NCBI GenBank assembly: GCA_039197765.1
Contig: JBCCTX010000004.1
Coordinates: 1-64,000 of the forward strand
Direction: 5' to 3'
Source: JBCCTX01 sp039197765
Lineage (GTDB): Bacteria; Bacteroidota; Bacteroidia; J057
DNA: 64,000 bases
The notes below the pieces were generated by a model. The model made no database searches and was not told where the DNA came from. It worked only from the letters and a program-made list of their open reading frames with translations. This document shows positions 16,650-24,743 of the stretch, piece after piece; the stretch's first letter is position 1, and each line of letters begins with the position of its first letter. Made by a program: the position numbers and the translations under genes.

Positions 16650-17969
16650 ATGAAATATATAATAATCTTGATTCTCATAATTGGGTACCTCCCAAGTTCT
16701 GCTCAAATTCAATTTTACTCCTTCCAGGAAGTCCTCGATTATGCAGATTCCCACGCCTTAGCCATTCAAAGTGCAACCCTGAGTGAACAAATTACCAAGG
16801 CGGAAAAACAAGAAGCCGCAGCAAACCTACTGCCAACCATTGGAGGCACACTGGGGTACAATGACAATATTACGTTACAACCCACCCTGGTTCCTGCACA
16901 GATTTTCAATCCTGCTGCACCTGAAGGTAGCTTTGAGGAATTGACATTCGGCACCAAGTTTCAGTACTCCAGAGGAGTGCAAGTGCAGTGGGATATACTG
17001 AATTTTCAAAAATTCTTTGCCTATCAGGCCTCGAAGATCTCCATTGATGAGAGCAAAGCCCACACAGAGGTAAATCGCCTAAATACTTACAATCAGTTGG
17101 CTTCGACGTACTATTCCATTCTTTTAACCCAGGAGTCCATTGAGATATACCAGGAAAATCTCTTAATCGGAGATTCGATCTTAGTACATGCACAGCGAAA
17201 ATTTCAGGATGGAATCCTCAGCGAAGCCGAAGTCAATCGTGCGGAGATCAAACAACGTCAAAACCAGAGGAATCTTAATCAGGCAAAAAATAACCTGGAC
17301 CAATTCCTTGTCCAACTCCAAAGTCAACTGAACACCGAACAGATCATTTCCGTTTCGGATTCACCCGAAAGCTTTAGCCTTCAAACTACTTCTATTTTAG
17401 CCCCTCATCCTGAAGTTATCAAGCAAGAATTTGCCGTAGCGAAATACGAGTCGCTCTTGAAACAAGCCAAAGCCATGCGCCTTCCCTCGGTCAGTCTGGT
17501 CTATCAAAATAATACCATCTGGGCGACCGAGAACTTTATGGACTTCGACAATTCAAACAGGCTCCCTCAACAGGTATTCGGGATACAAATCAATTTATCA
17601 GAATTTTTGGGACTCACTACCCGGCCCAAAGTGAGGCAATCCAAGTGGAATGTGCAGCTTCAGCATTTGCAATTAGAAAATACCAAACTGGTTAAGGACC
17701 AAGAAGACAAATTGCTTCAACTCCAATGGGAACAGGCATCAGATCAATTGCGAGAAAACAAGCGAATCCTAGACCTGCAGGAGCAGAATGACCTTCATGC
17801 AGAAAATAATTATCAAGGAGGGCTTACCAGTTTGGACAATCGGCTAGATACTTACGATGACTTACTTGTAGCGCAAGACAGCTACCTACAAAGCCTGGCT
17901 GCTTGTACCCTAGCACAATACAAAATTTACGCCCGCCAATCCATGGGAAATAGGGAATTGGAAAAATGA
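16650..17969 (+). CDS. TolC-family outer-membrane efflux protein
   Basis: This 439-aa protein has a signal peptide (1-18, ending PSSAQ) and two repeated coiled-coil halves typical of the outer-membrane efflux protein family. The recognisable opening is FQEVLDYADSHALAIQSA, with NLLPTIGGTLGYN, and the long helices carry AQRKFQDGILSEAEVNRAEIKQRQ. It forms the outer-membrane channel of a tripartite exporter. It is first in a six-gene plus-strand unit (channel, adaptor, permease, ATPase, kinase, regulator), and the next gene begins about 120 bp downstream. Confidence 0.9.
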   Translation: MKYIIILILIIGYLPSSAQIQFYSFQEVLDYADSHALAIQSATLSEQITKAEKQEAAANLLPTIGGTLGYNDNITLQPTLVPAQIFNPAAPEGSFEELTFGTKFQYSRGVQVQWDILNFQKFFAYQASKISIDESKAHTEVNRLNTYNQLASTYYSILLTQESIEIYQENLLIGDSILVHAQRKFQDGILSEAEVNRAEIKQRQNQRNLNQAKNNLDQFLVQLQSQLNTEQIISVSDSPESFSLQTTSILAPHPEVIKQEFAVAKYESLLKQAKAMRLPSVSLVYQNNTIWATENFMDFDNSNRLPQQVFGIQINLSEFLGLTTRPKVRQSKWNVQLQHLQLENTKLVKDQEDKLLQLQWEQASDQLRENKRILDLQEQNDLHAENNYQGGLTSLDNRLDTYDDLLVAQDSYLQSLAACTLAQYKIYARQSMGNRELEK

Positions 17970-18090
17970 GAACAGGAAGAGGTAGGCCATAGCCTACTCC
18001 CCAAACATACCCCAAAGGGAAATCCTAAATACAACCGCTTCCATTTAATACCCCGATCACACACAAAATAATCTTATTAACTCTAAAAAA

Positions 18091-19206
18091 ATGAAAAAGC
18101 GCAGTAAGAACTCTGTTAGATACCTAATTGCATTCGGATATGCAATTGCCTCAATGGCATTGCTTTTCGGATGCGGGCAAGAAGAAACTACCGTTCCCGT
18201 CAGGAAAAACATTGAAGAAGCCGTATTTGCAAGTGGACACATCGAGCAGGAGCATCACTATACTGTTTCTGCTAAAGTAGAGGGAATCCTTCTATCCATT
18301 CCGATTAAAGAAGGTAATGAGGTAGCCCAAAACGATCTCATAGCCATCATCGAAAATGACGTCCAGAACAACCAGTTGCAAGATGCAGTAGCCGTATACC
18401 AGGACGCAGTAAGCAGTGCTTCACCCAACGCGCCCCAATTGGCGTCTATCCAAACACAAATCGATCAAGCGGAACAACAGCTAGCCTTTGATAAGGAAAA
18501 CTACACGAGGTATAAAGGACTATGGGAGAAAAAATCGGTTTCCCAGCTTGAGTTTGAAAAGGCCGAACTCCAGTATAAGGCCTCGCTAAATAACCTGTTG
18601 GCATTGGAAAAGAACTATGGGGAAACTCAAAATTCCTTGAACTTGAGCGTACAACGGAGTCAAGTTCAGGTGAGCACCCAAAAATCCCTGTTAAAGGATT
18701 ACAAACTCACAACCGGCGCATCTGGCAAAGTGATCAATGTCTTTAAAAAGCAAGGGGAATTGATTCGGAAAGGAGAAGCTCTAGCAAGAATAGGAAGTGG
18801 TGCCTATATCATTAAGCTGTTTGTATCAGAAGATGACATCACAAAAGTAACTATCGGGCAGTTGGTTGCCGTACACATCAATACATACCCCGATCAAAGA
18901 TTTTCGGCAACAATCACCAAAATCTATCCGGGCTTTGACGAAGCCGAACAGTCATACATCGTAGAAGCACAATTCGATCAGCTACCGGAGAAGATGTTTT
19001 ATGGAACCCAACTCCAAGCAAATATTGAGACCGGAAGTAGAAATAATGTTGTGGTAATTCCTCGGGAATATATTTCCAAGGGCAACTTTGTCATGTTAGA
19101 AAATGGGGAAGAAAAACAAATTGAAACCGGAAGCAAAAATAACGACTGGATAGAGGTAGTATCGGGTCTTCCCGAAGGAGCAGTACTTGTAAAACCCAAA
19201 AGCTGA
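18091..19206 (+). CDS. Periplasmic adaptor (HlyD/MacA-like membrane-fusion protein), lipoprotein
   Basis: This 371-aa protein has a lipobox (LLFGC, Cys at about residue 28). It shows the adaptor order: a lipoyl half (VEGILLSIPIKEGNEVAQNDLIAIIEND), a helical hairpin (about 95-190), a second lipoyl half (ASGKVINVFKKQGELIRKGEALARI), and beta-barrel and membrane-proximal domains. It should link the permease with the TolC-like channel. The permease gene starts 8 bp after its stop, indicating cotranscription. Confidence 0.92.
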   Translation: MKKRSKNSVRYLIAFGYAIASMALLFGCGQEETTVPVRKNIEEAVFASGHIEQEHHYTVSAKVEGILLSIPIKEGNEVAQNDLIAIIENDVQNNQLQDAVAVYQDAVSSASPNAPQLASIQTQIDQAEQQLAFDKENYTRYKGLWEKKSVSQLEFEKAELQYKASLNNLLALEKNYGETQNSLNLSVQRSQVQVSTQKSLLKDYKLTTGASGKVINVFKKQGELIRKGEALARIGSGAYIIKLFVSEDDITKVTIGQLVAVHINTYPDQRFSATITKIYPGFDEAEQSYIVEAQFDQLPEKMFYGTQLQANIETGSRNNVVVIPREYISKGNFVMLENGEEKQIETGSKNNDWIEVVSGLPEGAVLVKPKS

Positions 19207-19213
19207 GAATCAA

Positions 19214-20452
19214 ATGAATACCAATCAAAAAATTGCCCGTACGCTTTTGACTTCGCGGCTAAGACAACTTATGGTGGCCGTACTGAGTGTAACCTTTGGC
19301 ATATCGATGTATGTGGCGATGAATAGTTTTATGGCAGGAGTTAATGAGGAACAGACAGAGATCGTCTTCTCTTCCATGTCTCACATAAAAATTTACAATG
19401 ACCTTCCGGGGGATGCCAAACCTATTCTGCCTGATTCAGAAGAAGAGAATACGGTCCTAATGGTCAATAACACGAGAAATATCCGATATACGGAAGGAAT
19501 AAAAAACGTGGAGGCCTTAAAACAGGAATTGGCCAAAGTAGAAGAAGTAAGCGGGTTTACGGCCCAACTCAACCAAAATATTTTCGTGCGCAATGGAGTA
19601 ACCCAAAAAAGTGCAACCCTCTCTGGCATCGAGACGGCAAATGAAGACCAATTATTTGAAACCAGTACATACATCATAGAGGGCGACCTATTTGAATTGG
19701 AAAGGCGCTCAAATGGAATCATTCTGGGTAGCGGTCTGGCACAACTAGTAGGGGTGAATACAGGAGATAACCTCACGGTATCTACTTCTGAGGGAGTATC
19801 CAAGGCCTTCAAAGTAGTGGGATTGATCGAAACTGGAGCTATCAATGTCGATAGATCCAAAGCATGGGTCTCTATGCAAGCTGCCAGACAACTGTTCTCC
19901 AAGAACAGAAGCTACGCCACAGAGCTTATGGTCAATGTCAAAGATTACAACGAGGCCCAGGAAGTAGCTACTCAACTCTCAAGGCTTACTCCCTATAAAG
20001 TTGAGCCTTGGCAGGAGGGAAACAGTCAGCTAGACTCCTCAAGTCTCCTTAGAGATATCATTGCTATTGCCGTCTCATTAACCATAATGATCGTGGCGGG
20101 ATTTGGGATTTACAATATCATGAACATGACAGTAAATGAGAAAATAAAGGAAATCGCCATACTCAAAGCGATGGGATTTAACGGAAAGGATGTAGTAGAG
20201 ATCTTTCTCACCCAATCTGTAGTGATAGGAATGATGGGAGGCTTAATAGGCCTCGTCATGGGAAACATTATCATGAGAATCATTGATAATATACCCTTTG
20301 AAGTAGGAACCATGACCACGCTACCCGTAGTATACCGTCCCTATGATTACATCATGGCGTTTGCTTTTGGCATAATTATCACTTTCCTCGCTGGATACCT
20401 GCCTGCAAAAAAGGCTTCTAAACTCGATCCCGTAGAGATCTTACGGGGTTAG
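19214..20452 (+). CDS. ABC-transporter permease (MacB/FtsX type)
   Basis: This 412-aa protein has one transmembrane helix at the N-terminus (about 19-40), a MacB-like periplasmic core domain (about 45-265), and three helices at the C-terminus (about 280-405). The FtsX motif region MTVNEKIKEIAILKAMGFNG is clear. The end PAKKASKLDPVEILRG is the diagnostic tail of this family. MacB-type permeases act by mechanotransmission with an adaptor and an outer-membrane channel, matching the two upstream genes. The substrate is unknown. The ATPase is a separate gene just downstream. Confidence 0.93.
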   Translation: MNTNQKIARTLLTSRLRQLMVAVLSVTFGISMYVAMNSFMAGVNEEQTEIVFSSMSHIKIYNDLPGDAKPILPDSEEENTVLMVNNTRNIRYTEGIKNVEALKQELAKVEEVSGFTAQLNQNIFVRNGVTQKSATLSGIETANEDQLFETSTYIIEGDLFELERRSNGIILGSGLAQLVGVNTGDNLTVSTSEGVSKAFKVVGLIETGAINVDRSKAWVSMQAARQLFSKNRSYATELMVNVKDYNEAQEVATQLSRLTPYKVEPWQEGNSQLDSSSLLRDIIAIAVSLTIMIVAGFGIYNIMNMTVNEKIKEIAILKAMGFNGKDVVEIFLTQSVVIGMMGGLIGLVMGNIIMRIIDNIPFEVGTMTTLPVVYRPYDYIMAFAFGIIITFLAGYLPAKKASKLDPVEILRG

Positions 20453-20526
20453 GCATATCTATAAGTATTGCATTCAAGAAAAACTCAATCAAGATTCTAC
20501 ATCCTTCTGTGTCAAAAAATAAAAAA

Positions 20527-21195
20527 ATGAACTCACTATCCGTTAGTCAAATCAATAAGCACTTTCACGAACCCGTCGACTTTCACGTTCTAAAAGACAT
20601 TTCCTTCGAAGTAGATAAAGGAGATTTTGTAGCAATTGTTGGAAAGTCAGGCTCGGGAAAATCCACCTTACTCTATCTACTTTCGACCATGGATACGGAG
20701 TATGAAGGGAGTATCTCCATCAATGGGAAACAAATTACAGGTTTGAATCAAAACCAGCTCGCAGCCTTTCGCAATGAGCACATTGGCTTCGTATTCCAGT
20801 TTCACTTCTTATTGCCAGAATTTACGGTATTAGACAATGTAATGCTCCCAGCATTGAAGTTGGGTAAAAAGTCCAAGGAAGAAATCGCTGAAAAAGCCCT
20901 GGAGTTGCTTTCTTTATTAGACATCCAAGAACTAGAACATAAAAGCGCTGCCAAAATTTCAGGGGGTCAACAGCAACGAGTCGCTATTGCCCGGGCGTTG
21001 ATTAATTCCCCATCTATCATAATGGGCGACGAACCTACGGGAAACCTGGATTCCAAAAATACCCAGATCGTCTTTGACATCTTCCGGCAGTTGGCCCAAG
21101 AGGAAGGCCAAACCATCATAGCCGTAACCCACGACGATGAGTTTGCCTCAAACTGTGATAAAATCATCGAGCTTGCAGATGGGAGATTAATTTGA
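20527..21195 (+). CDS. ABC-transporter ATP-binding protein (MacB/LolD type)
   Basis: The ATG at 20527 is preferred to the GTG at 20509; the product is 222 aa. Walker A GKSGSGKST, the Q-loop FQFHFLLPEFTVLDNV, signature SGGQQQRVAIARAL, Walker B IIMGDEPTG and H-loop VTHDDEF are all intact. It should power the MacB-type permease encoded 74 bp upstream. A repeat-filled spacer of about 240 bp separates it from the histidine kinase gene. Confidence 0.93.
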   Translation: MNSLSVSQINKHFHEPVDFHVLKDISFEVDKGDFVAIVGKSGSGKSTLLYLLSTMDTEYEGSISINGKQITGLNQNQLAAFRNEHIGFVFQFHFLLPEFTVLDNVMLPALKLGKKSKEEIAEKALELLSLLDIQELEHKSAAKISGGQQQRVAIARALINSPSIIMGDEPTGNLDSKNTQIVFDIFRQLAQEEGQTIIAVTHDDEFASNCDKIIELADGRLI

Positions 21196-21217
21196 GGGTT
21201 GAGGGAAGGAACCCCAA

Positions 21218-21232
21218 CCCCTTAAAAAGGGG
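21218..21232. repeat. CCCCTT-AAA-AAGGGG mini-palindrome
   Basis: CCCCTT (21218-21223) and AAGGGG (21227-21232) form a 6-bp palindrome preceded by ACCCCAA. A closely similar element lies at 23548-23566. Such CCCC/GGGG palindromes are frequent intergenic units in Bacteroidota. Confidence 0.5.
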
Positions 21233-21270
21233 CAAAAGTTTGAGGGTTGAAAAGTGTACTTTGATCTCTG

Positions 21271-21411
21271 ATCAAAGGTTACTGTGGACTATGGACCATT
21301 TAACTATGGACTATCCTATCAAAGGTTACTACGGACTACCGACTACCTTACCACGGAATCTTCTATCAAAGGGTACCATGGACTGTGGACTATTTAACTA
21401 TGAACCATTTA
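21271..21411 (+). repeat. Three tandem imperfect 47-bp repeats
   Basis: Units begin at 21271, 21318 and 21365, each opening with ATCAAAGG(T/G)TAC and holding one or more GGACTAT/GGACTAC sub-repeats. The period is exactly 47 bp. The first unit opens at an inverted repeat CTTTGAT-CTCTG-ATCAAAG (21259-21277). It fills the gap between the ATPase and kinase genes. Confidence 0.8.
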
Positions 21412-21436
21412 ACGGTGGACCAATAAACATAAAACT

Positions 21437-22483
21437 ATGCATTTGGATATTCCGATTTATCATCATTGGGCAAAAAAGGCTAAGAAATACCTAACTTCAC
21501 ACAAAAAAGAACCCGTGTTGAAGTCCAAAATGCATATTCTGCTACCCATAGCTTTAGCCCTTATTCTTCCTGGATTGAGCATGTACGCCATTCTGAGAAA
21601 CCTACAGAGTTCCACGTTGCTTATCCAAGGCTTGATCTCGGGGGCTATTATGATTTACATTCTTTGGTATATACTTTGGCTTCTCTGGGACCTAAAATCA
21701 GGAAATAACAAGCTGTGGTTCATATTTCTCGTTTTATTATTTGGCCTCATTCACTGGCGAGGGTTTCAGGTCAAACTCCCTCAGGAGTTGAGTGATATGA
21801 GATCGAATTTATCCTTCCGATTGATCATGGGGTCTATTTTGATGCTGGCGATTCAATCTGCACTGCGGGCACAAGAAAACATTTCCCACTTGCTCCTGGA
21901 AAAAGAGCAACTCCAAACCGAAAATTACAAAACGCAGCTAAAAGCCCTTCGTTCGCAGATTGATCCCCACTTTCTTTTCAATACCTTGAATACCTTACGT
22001 GCAATGGTGCGGCAGCAACACCCCAATTCTGAGAAATTTGTCATGAGCCTCTCAGATTTTTACCGACAGACCTTAAAGCACAATGAGAACCCGACCTTAC
22101 CCCTCTCAGAGGAACTCGTAGTTCTACGCTCCTTTCTCTTTGTCATGAAAAGCAGGAATGAAGAAGCTGTATCCATGGATATCCAAATTGATGACAAATT
22201 ACATTCGAAGCACCTTCCTTCCCTGGCCTTACAAACTGTCGTAGAAAATTGCTTTAAGCATAATAGCATGACAACTAAAATGCCCTTGCGTATTTCCATT
22301 ACTTCTCTTGAGGACCGCTATATCGAGGTAAGCAATAATATTCAGCCTAAGATTGGAGAAACTGAAGCTTCTGGGCTAGGACTGGATTTACTTCAGAAGC
22401 GCTACGAATTATTGAATGAAACACAGGGGGTTATTATCCAGCATTCTCCCGACCAATTCACCGTAAAACTAAAACTTCTATAA
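21437..22483 (+). CDS. LytS-type sensor histidine kinase
   Basis: This 348-aa kinase has about four transmembrane segments (around residues 33-55, 60-85, 92-108 and 127-145), then a His_kinase domain with LKALRSQIDPHFLFNTLNTL (phospho-acceptor His178) and a HATPase region (LALQTVVENCFKHN, GLGLDLLQKRYELLN). It is a 7TMR/5TM-like intramembrane sensor class with no large periplasmic domain. The response regulator begins 3 bp after the stop. Its position after the efflux genes suggests it senses envelope stress or the exported compound; this is inferred. The start at 21437 follows the repeat region and could be later. Confidence 0.9.
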   Translation: MHLDIPIYHHWAKKAKKYLTSHKKEPVLKSKMHILLPIALALILPGLSMYAILRNLQSSTLLIQGLISGAIMIYILWYILWLLWDLKSGNNKLWFIFLVLLFGLIHWRGFQVKLPQELSDMRSNLSFRLIMGSILMLAIQSALRAQENISHLLLEKEQLQTENYKTQLKALRSQIDPHFLFNTLNTLRAMVRQQHPNSEKFVMSLSDFYRQTLKHNENPTLPLSEELVVLRSFLFVMKSRNEEAVSMDIQIDDKLHSKHLPSLALQTVVENCFKHNSMTTKMPLRISITSLEDRYIEVSNNIQPKIGETEASGLGLDLLQKRYELLNETQGVIIQHSPDQFTVKLKLL

Positions 22484-22486
22484 GAG

Positions 22487-23239
22487 ATGAATGTGTTGAT
22501 CCTAGAGGATGAATCCCACACTGCTTCCCTTCTGCAGGAAATTATAGAGCAAGACCCGGACTTCATCGTTATTGAAAAACTAGAGTCCATCGTTGAAGCT
22601 GTCCAATACCTTGGCAAATACCAGAGGAACTTAGATCTCCTATTCTTTGACATCGAACTGGCTGACGGGCAGAGTTTTGAAGTCTTCAAACATGTAGACG
22701 TAACGGTTCCTGTCATTTTTTGTACAGCCTATGACGAATTCACTCTACAAGCAATCAAAAACAATGGAATAGAATACGTATTAAAACCTTTCAAAGAAGA
22801 ACACATTCGAGAGGCCCTCCAAAAGTACAAGAAGCTCATTGCTACCCTCCAACTCAAAACCCCGACCCCAATAAACTTTCAGCTAAAATCCCCTAAGAAA
22901 TTTCAACAAACGTTTTTGACCCAATATAGAGAGAAGACGTTGGTAAAACGCGTGGAAGAAGTGGCTTTGTTTTGCGTTGAGCTGGAAAATGTTTACTTGT
23001 ATACCTTGAATGGAGAAAAGTTTCCGCTACTCAAGAAATTGGAGTACCTAGAGTCAGTTTGCGACCCCGCCCAATTCTATCGAATCAACCGCCAAATGCT
23101 GGTCAATCGTGCAGCTATTCTGTCTTTTGAACCGTACTTTAACCGAAAAATCATTTTACAACTCAAGGTAAAGGTGGAAGAAAAAGCAATAGTTAGCCGA
23201 TTGAAGGTAACACCTTTTAAGGACTGGTTGGAGAAATGA
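22487..23239 (+). CDS. LytTR-family response regulator
   Basis: This 250-aa protein has an N-terminal receiver domain (VLILEDE, phospho-acceptor Asp55 in LLFFDIELADG, and VLKPF) and a C-terminal LytTR DNA-binding domain (about 155-248, with LENVYLYTLNGEKF, YRINRQMLVN and LKVTPFKDWLEK). It is partner of the LytS-type kinase 3 bp upstream. It probably controls the efflux operon, which would be autoregulation. Confidence 0.93.
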   Translation: MNVLILEDESHTASLLQEIIEQDPDFIVIEKLESIVEAVQYLGKYQRNLDLLFFDIELADGQSFEVFKHVDVTVPVIFCTAYDEFTLQAIKNNGIEYVLKPFKEEHIREALQKYKKLIATLQLKTPTPINFQLKSPKKFQQTFLTQYREKTLVKRVEEVALFCVELENVYLYTLNGEKFPLLKKLEYLESVCDPAQFYRINRQMLVNRAAILSFEPYFNRKIILQLKVKVEEKAIVSRLKVTPFKDWLEK

Positions 23240-23248
23240 GCCTATGCT

Positions 23249-23480
23249 ATGATGACCGTTAAACTTCGACGATTAACCCAAGATGACTTCCCTTGCATTG
23301 CCCAACTCGTAAACAACAAAAAGATTTGCGAGAATTTATGCAGGAGTCTTTGTATACAATCTAGTCTCTATGAAAGTCCTGGAAAAGAATGGATTCCAAC
23401 TGGAAGGCATTTCTCAAAAGGCCCTTATTAAGTACCTAAGCAAAAGAATTGCTGTAATGAAAGCGTCCCGTATCTTCATG
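23249..23480 (+). pseudogene. Remnant of a GNAT acetyltransferase (RimJ type), central part lost
   Basis: In one frame the start encodes VKLRRLTQDDFPCIAQLVNN, a normal GNAT N-terminus. From about 23328 a second frame encodes RIYAGVFVYNLVSMKVLEK, NGFQLEGISQKALIK, a normal GNAT C-terminus. The roughly 80-90 central residues that hold the acetyl-CoA loop are missing, and the two parts are out of frame. A deletion has destroyed the gene. Confidence 0.75.
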
Positions 23481-23802
23481 TGTACCCTAGAGGGTTTTTA
23501 TAATCGATTGATTTTTACCGCAGCGTTTTGTGAGATAGACCCCTGTTATCCCCTTAGAAAGGGGATGGGGAGGTACACAGAGAGATCGAATGTGCCTTTT
23601 TAGGTATCTAACCCTTAAATACCCTCTTTTTTCTCTGTTAATTACTCCTTGATCCTCTGTGGTAAAATAAAAAGGTCCAAGGAAACTTTGGTTTCATCTG
23701 GCTTAAAGAATACATACCGAATCGGTTTTACGCTGGTACTTAAAGACGACATCATCTGGGATAAACACAGGTATGCAAAACTGAAAGATTAATTTCCTAA
23801 CA
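23481..23802. other. Degraded intergenic region with palindrome and gene scraps
   Basis: ATCCCCTT-AGA-AAGGGGAT (23548-23566) is an 8-bp palindrome. A protein-like stretch ending in FTLVLKDDIIWDKHRYAKLKD then stop occupies about 23679-23792 on the plus strand but has no start codon, and looks like the tail of a lost gene. The CTCTGTtaattactccttgatcCTCTGTGGT segment (about 23633-23663) looks like a dispersed CTCTGTG repeat. Confidence 0.4.
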
Positions 23803-24660
23803 ATGACCCAAAAACTACTCTCTACCTCACGCGGCAGCTTCCACGCCCGACTTTATGGTAGCCCCCAGAAGCCGCCCCTCATCCTCCTCCATGGCTGGCC
23901 ACAAACGGGATATTGCTGGCACCATGCTACTCCCTACTTACAAGACTATTATGTCATTTGTCCAGATCTACGCGGTATGGGAGACAGCAACCGAGAGTTG
24001 AATCCTGACTTTTACCACAAGGACCAAATGGCCCAGGATATATTTGCTATAGCCGACGAATTGGGTATAGACTCCTTCTTCCTGGGAGGCCATGACTGGG
24101 GCGGAGCCATTGTCCAGGAGATGGCCTTTCGCCTTCCCGAGCGAATCAAAAAGCTGGTCATCATCAATATGGTAGTTCTCAATAATTCTACAGGTCAATC
24201 AGCGGCTAGCAAAATTCTCCTAAAACAATTTTTTCGCTCCTCTTGGTACCAATTCTTTTTAAGTATAAAAGACTTCCCCGAAGCTATGATTAGCGGAAAG
24301 GAAGAGATCTGGGTACGCTTTTTCAGCCGAGGAATCAGCAAGCCCATACCTGAAGACGCCATTGAAGAATACATCCGTTGCTACAAAATTCCCCATACAA
24401 TTACTACAGCCGCCAACCTTTACCGTACTCTCCATAAGGACCGAAAGCGGTGGGAGGACTATCTCAGGAAAAAGATCCACATTCCCACCCAATTTATTCA
24501 TGGAGTACTTGACCCTGTCATTATCAAAGAATACCTAATAGGGGTGGAAGAATTTTATCCCAATATAGAAATCACCCATCTGAATGGGGGACACTTCATC
24601 GTAGACGAGCAGCCAGAAGCCGTAGGTATAGCAATATCGGAGTTCTTATTGGAGGGATAA
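23803..24660 (+). CDS. Alpha/beta-hydrolase of the epoxide hydrolase / haloalkane dehalogenase group
   Basis: This 285-aa protein has no signal peptide. The oxyanion motif HGWP (residues 30-33) and nucleophile elbow GGHDWGGA with Asp98 are those of epoxide hydrolases and some dehalogenases, rather than Ser esterases. LDPVI supplies a likely acid, and NGGHFIVDEQPEAV the catalytic His. Epoxide hydrolysis in the cytoplasm is the best guess; dehalogenation cannot be excluded. It is monocistronic, ended by a strong hairpin. Confidence 0.88.
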   Translation: MTQKLLSTSRGSFHARLYGSPQKPPLILLHGWPQTGYCWHHATPYLQDYYVICPDLRGMGDSNRELNPDFYHKDQMAQDIFAIADELGIDSFFLGGHDWGGAIVQEMAFRLPERIKKLVIINMVVLNNSTGQSAASKILLKQFFRSSWYQFFLSIKDFPEAMISGKEEIWVRFFSRGISKPIPEDAIEEYIRCYKIPHTITTAANLYRTLHKDRKRWEDYLRKKIHIPTQFIHGVLDPVIIKEYLIGVEEFYPNIEITHLNGGHFIVDEQPEAVGIAISEFLLEG

Positions 24661-24665
24661 AGATA

Positions 24666-24686
24666 AGTCGGGCTTTACGCCCGACT
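24666..24686. terminator. GC-rich terminator hairpin
   Basis: AGTCGGGC (24666-24673) and GCCCGACT (24679-24686) form a perfect 8-bp stem with a 5-nt TTTAC loop, starting 5 bp after the hydrolase stop. The SusD gene converges on it from the right, so it may serve both directions. Confidence 0.7.
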
Positions 24687-24743
24687 CAAACCAAATGAAG
24701 ACTACCTACTTCATAACCAAATGTCTACCTACTACATATTCCA

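Noticed and set aside
17980..17996. GTAGGC-CATA-GCCTAC hairpin after the TolC gene
   Set aside because: The stem is only 6 bp and lies inside a likely operon, so it is too weak to call a terminator.
19393..19902. 169-aa minus-strand open frame
   Set aside because: It is the antisense shadow of the MacB-type permease; the plus-strand product has clear family motifs.
21271..21411. CRISPR-like array
   Set aside because: The units are contiguous 47-bp imperfect tandem repeats with no unique spacers and no cas genes nearby.
21192..21494. 100-aa open frame overlapping the ABC ATPase stop
   Set aside because: It is translated from the 47-bp repeat array, has no protein-like composition and overlaps the kinase start.
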